The translations under genes were made by a program, and so were the position numbers. A stretch of 38,156 nt of DNA. Origin: DATAEU01 sp046724395. Its GTDB lineage: Bacteria > Actinomycetota > UBA4738 > HRBIN12. The notes under the pieces are model-generated. The model saw only the letters and a list, made by a program, of their open reading frames with translations, had not been told where the DNA came from and searched no databases. Location: the NCBI GenBank assembly GCA_046724395.1, contig JBKOWM010000095.1:1-38156 (forward strand). Reading direction: 5' to 3'. This document shows positions 37,984 to 38,156 of the stretch, in pieces; position 1 is the first letter of the stretch; each line of letters opens with the position of its first letter.

Positions 37984-38156
37984 ATGTCGGCGACGGACCC
38001 CGCGATCGCCGCCCTCCACGAGCGGATCCCGGCCGAGGCGCTTCGCCTGGTCGCCGCGGCGACGGCACGCTCGGTGCCGCTTCGGATCTGCGGGTCGGTC
38101 GCCGTCCGGCTGCACGGGGACGGCCGCGCGGCGCTTATCGACGCCCTGGGCAGGAG
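37984..38156 (+). CDS. nucleotidyltransferase-like protein, N-terminal fragment
   Basis: From ATG at 37984 the frame is open to the right edge. The product begins MSATDPAIAALHERIPAEAL and carries RSVPLRICGSVAVRLHGDG, resembling the V-P-L-R-L-x-G-G-x-A-V-R-L-H block at the start of AbiEii/AbiGii-toxin-like nucleotidyltransferases. The catalytic G-S/D-x-D region would lie beyond the window. Family assignment is tentative. The gene is divergent from the ureohydrolase gene, 45 bases away. Confidence 0.55.
   Translation, partial: MSATDPAIAALHERIPAEALRLVAAATARSVPLRICGSVAVRLHGDGRAALIDALGR

Overview
The window is high-GC, densely coded bacterial chromosome. Gene content (ECF sigma/anti-sigma pair, small acidic PEADALEQ-type protein, cysteine-bearing secreted protein, many GTG/TTG starts, SLATT-like and DivIVA-like proteins) fits an uncultured Actinobacteriota-like lineage. 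No rRNA, tRNA, CRISPR array, insertion sequence or phage gene was seen, and no taxonomic marker gene is present, so the lineage is an inference.

Layout. 1-6.2 kb: the end of a SnoaL-like protein, a secreted cupredoxin, a secreted TIGR03118 beta-propeller, a YjbR/MmcQ protein, a gamma-glutamylcyclotransferase-like protein, a bactofilin-like membrane protein coupled to a membrane adenylate cyclase, and a secreted six-cysteine protein. 6.4-14.3 kb: an isoprenylcysteine methyltransferase-like protein, then a long minus-strand run. In transcription order this run is ECF sigma factor, anti-sigma-like membrane protein with a decayed Rieske-like domain, small membrane protein, SulP transporter with STAS and cyclic-nucleotide domains, an 81-residue protein, a CBS protein, a PAP2 phosphatase, an acidic repeat protein and a GT4 glycosyltransferase.

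14.5-26.3 kb: one tightly overlapping plus-strand operon of nine genes. It holds HyuA/HyuB (hydantoinase/oxoprolinase), a DUF917 protein with a second, shorter HyuA-like ATPase, and a complete DppABCDF-type ABC importer. It looks like an import-and-ring-opening pathway for a small cyclic amide (hydantoin, thiohydantoin or 5-oxoproline type); the substrate is unknown. 26.3-28.9 kb, minus strand: an AmmeMemoRadiSam radical SAM enzyme, its Memo-like partner, and an endonuclease V homologue that has lost its catalytic aspartates.

28.9-33.9 kb: a frameshifted metallothionein-like gene, a small acidic protein, a VOC protein, a RibD_C/DHFR-like domain fused to a class III nucleotidyl cyclase, and a convergent minus-strand group with a SLATT-like two-TM protein and a DivIVA-like coiled-coil protein. 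33.9-38.2 kb: three ureohydrolase (arginase/agmatinase) paralogues and one amidohydrolase, probably a guanidino-compound pathway, with a perfect 4 x 13 bp tandem repeat just upstream of one of them. A nucleotidyltransferase-like gene runs off the right edge.

The observations that most deserve checking are the pseudoenzyme-like proteins (EndoV, Rieske-like, GGCT, PAP2), the split HyuA/DUF917/Dpp operon, the DHFR-cyclase fusion opposite a SLATT-like gene, the frameshifted metallothionein-like gene, and the repeats next to the AmmeMemoRadiSam and agmatinase genes.
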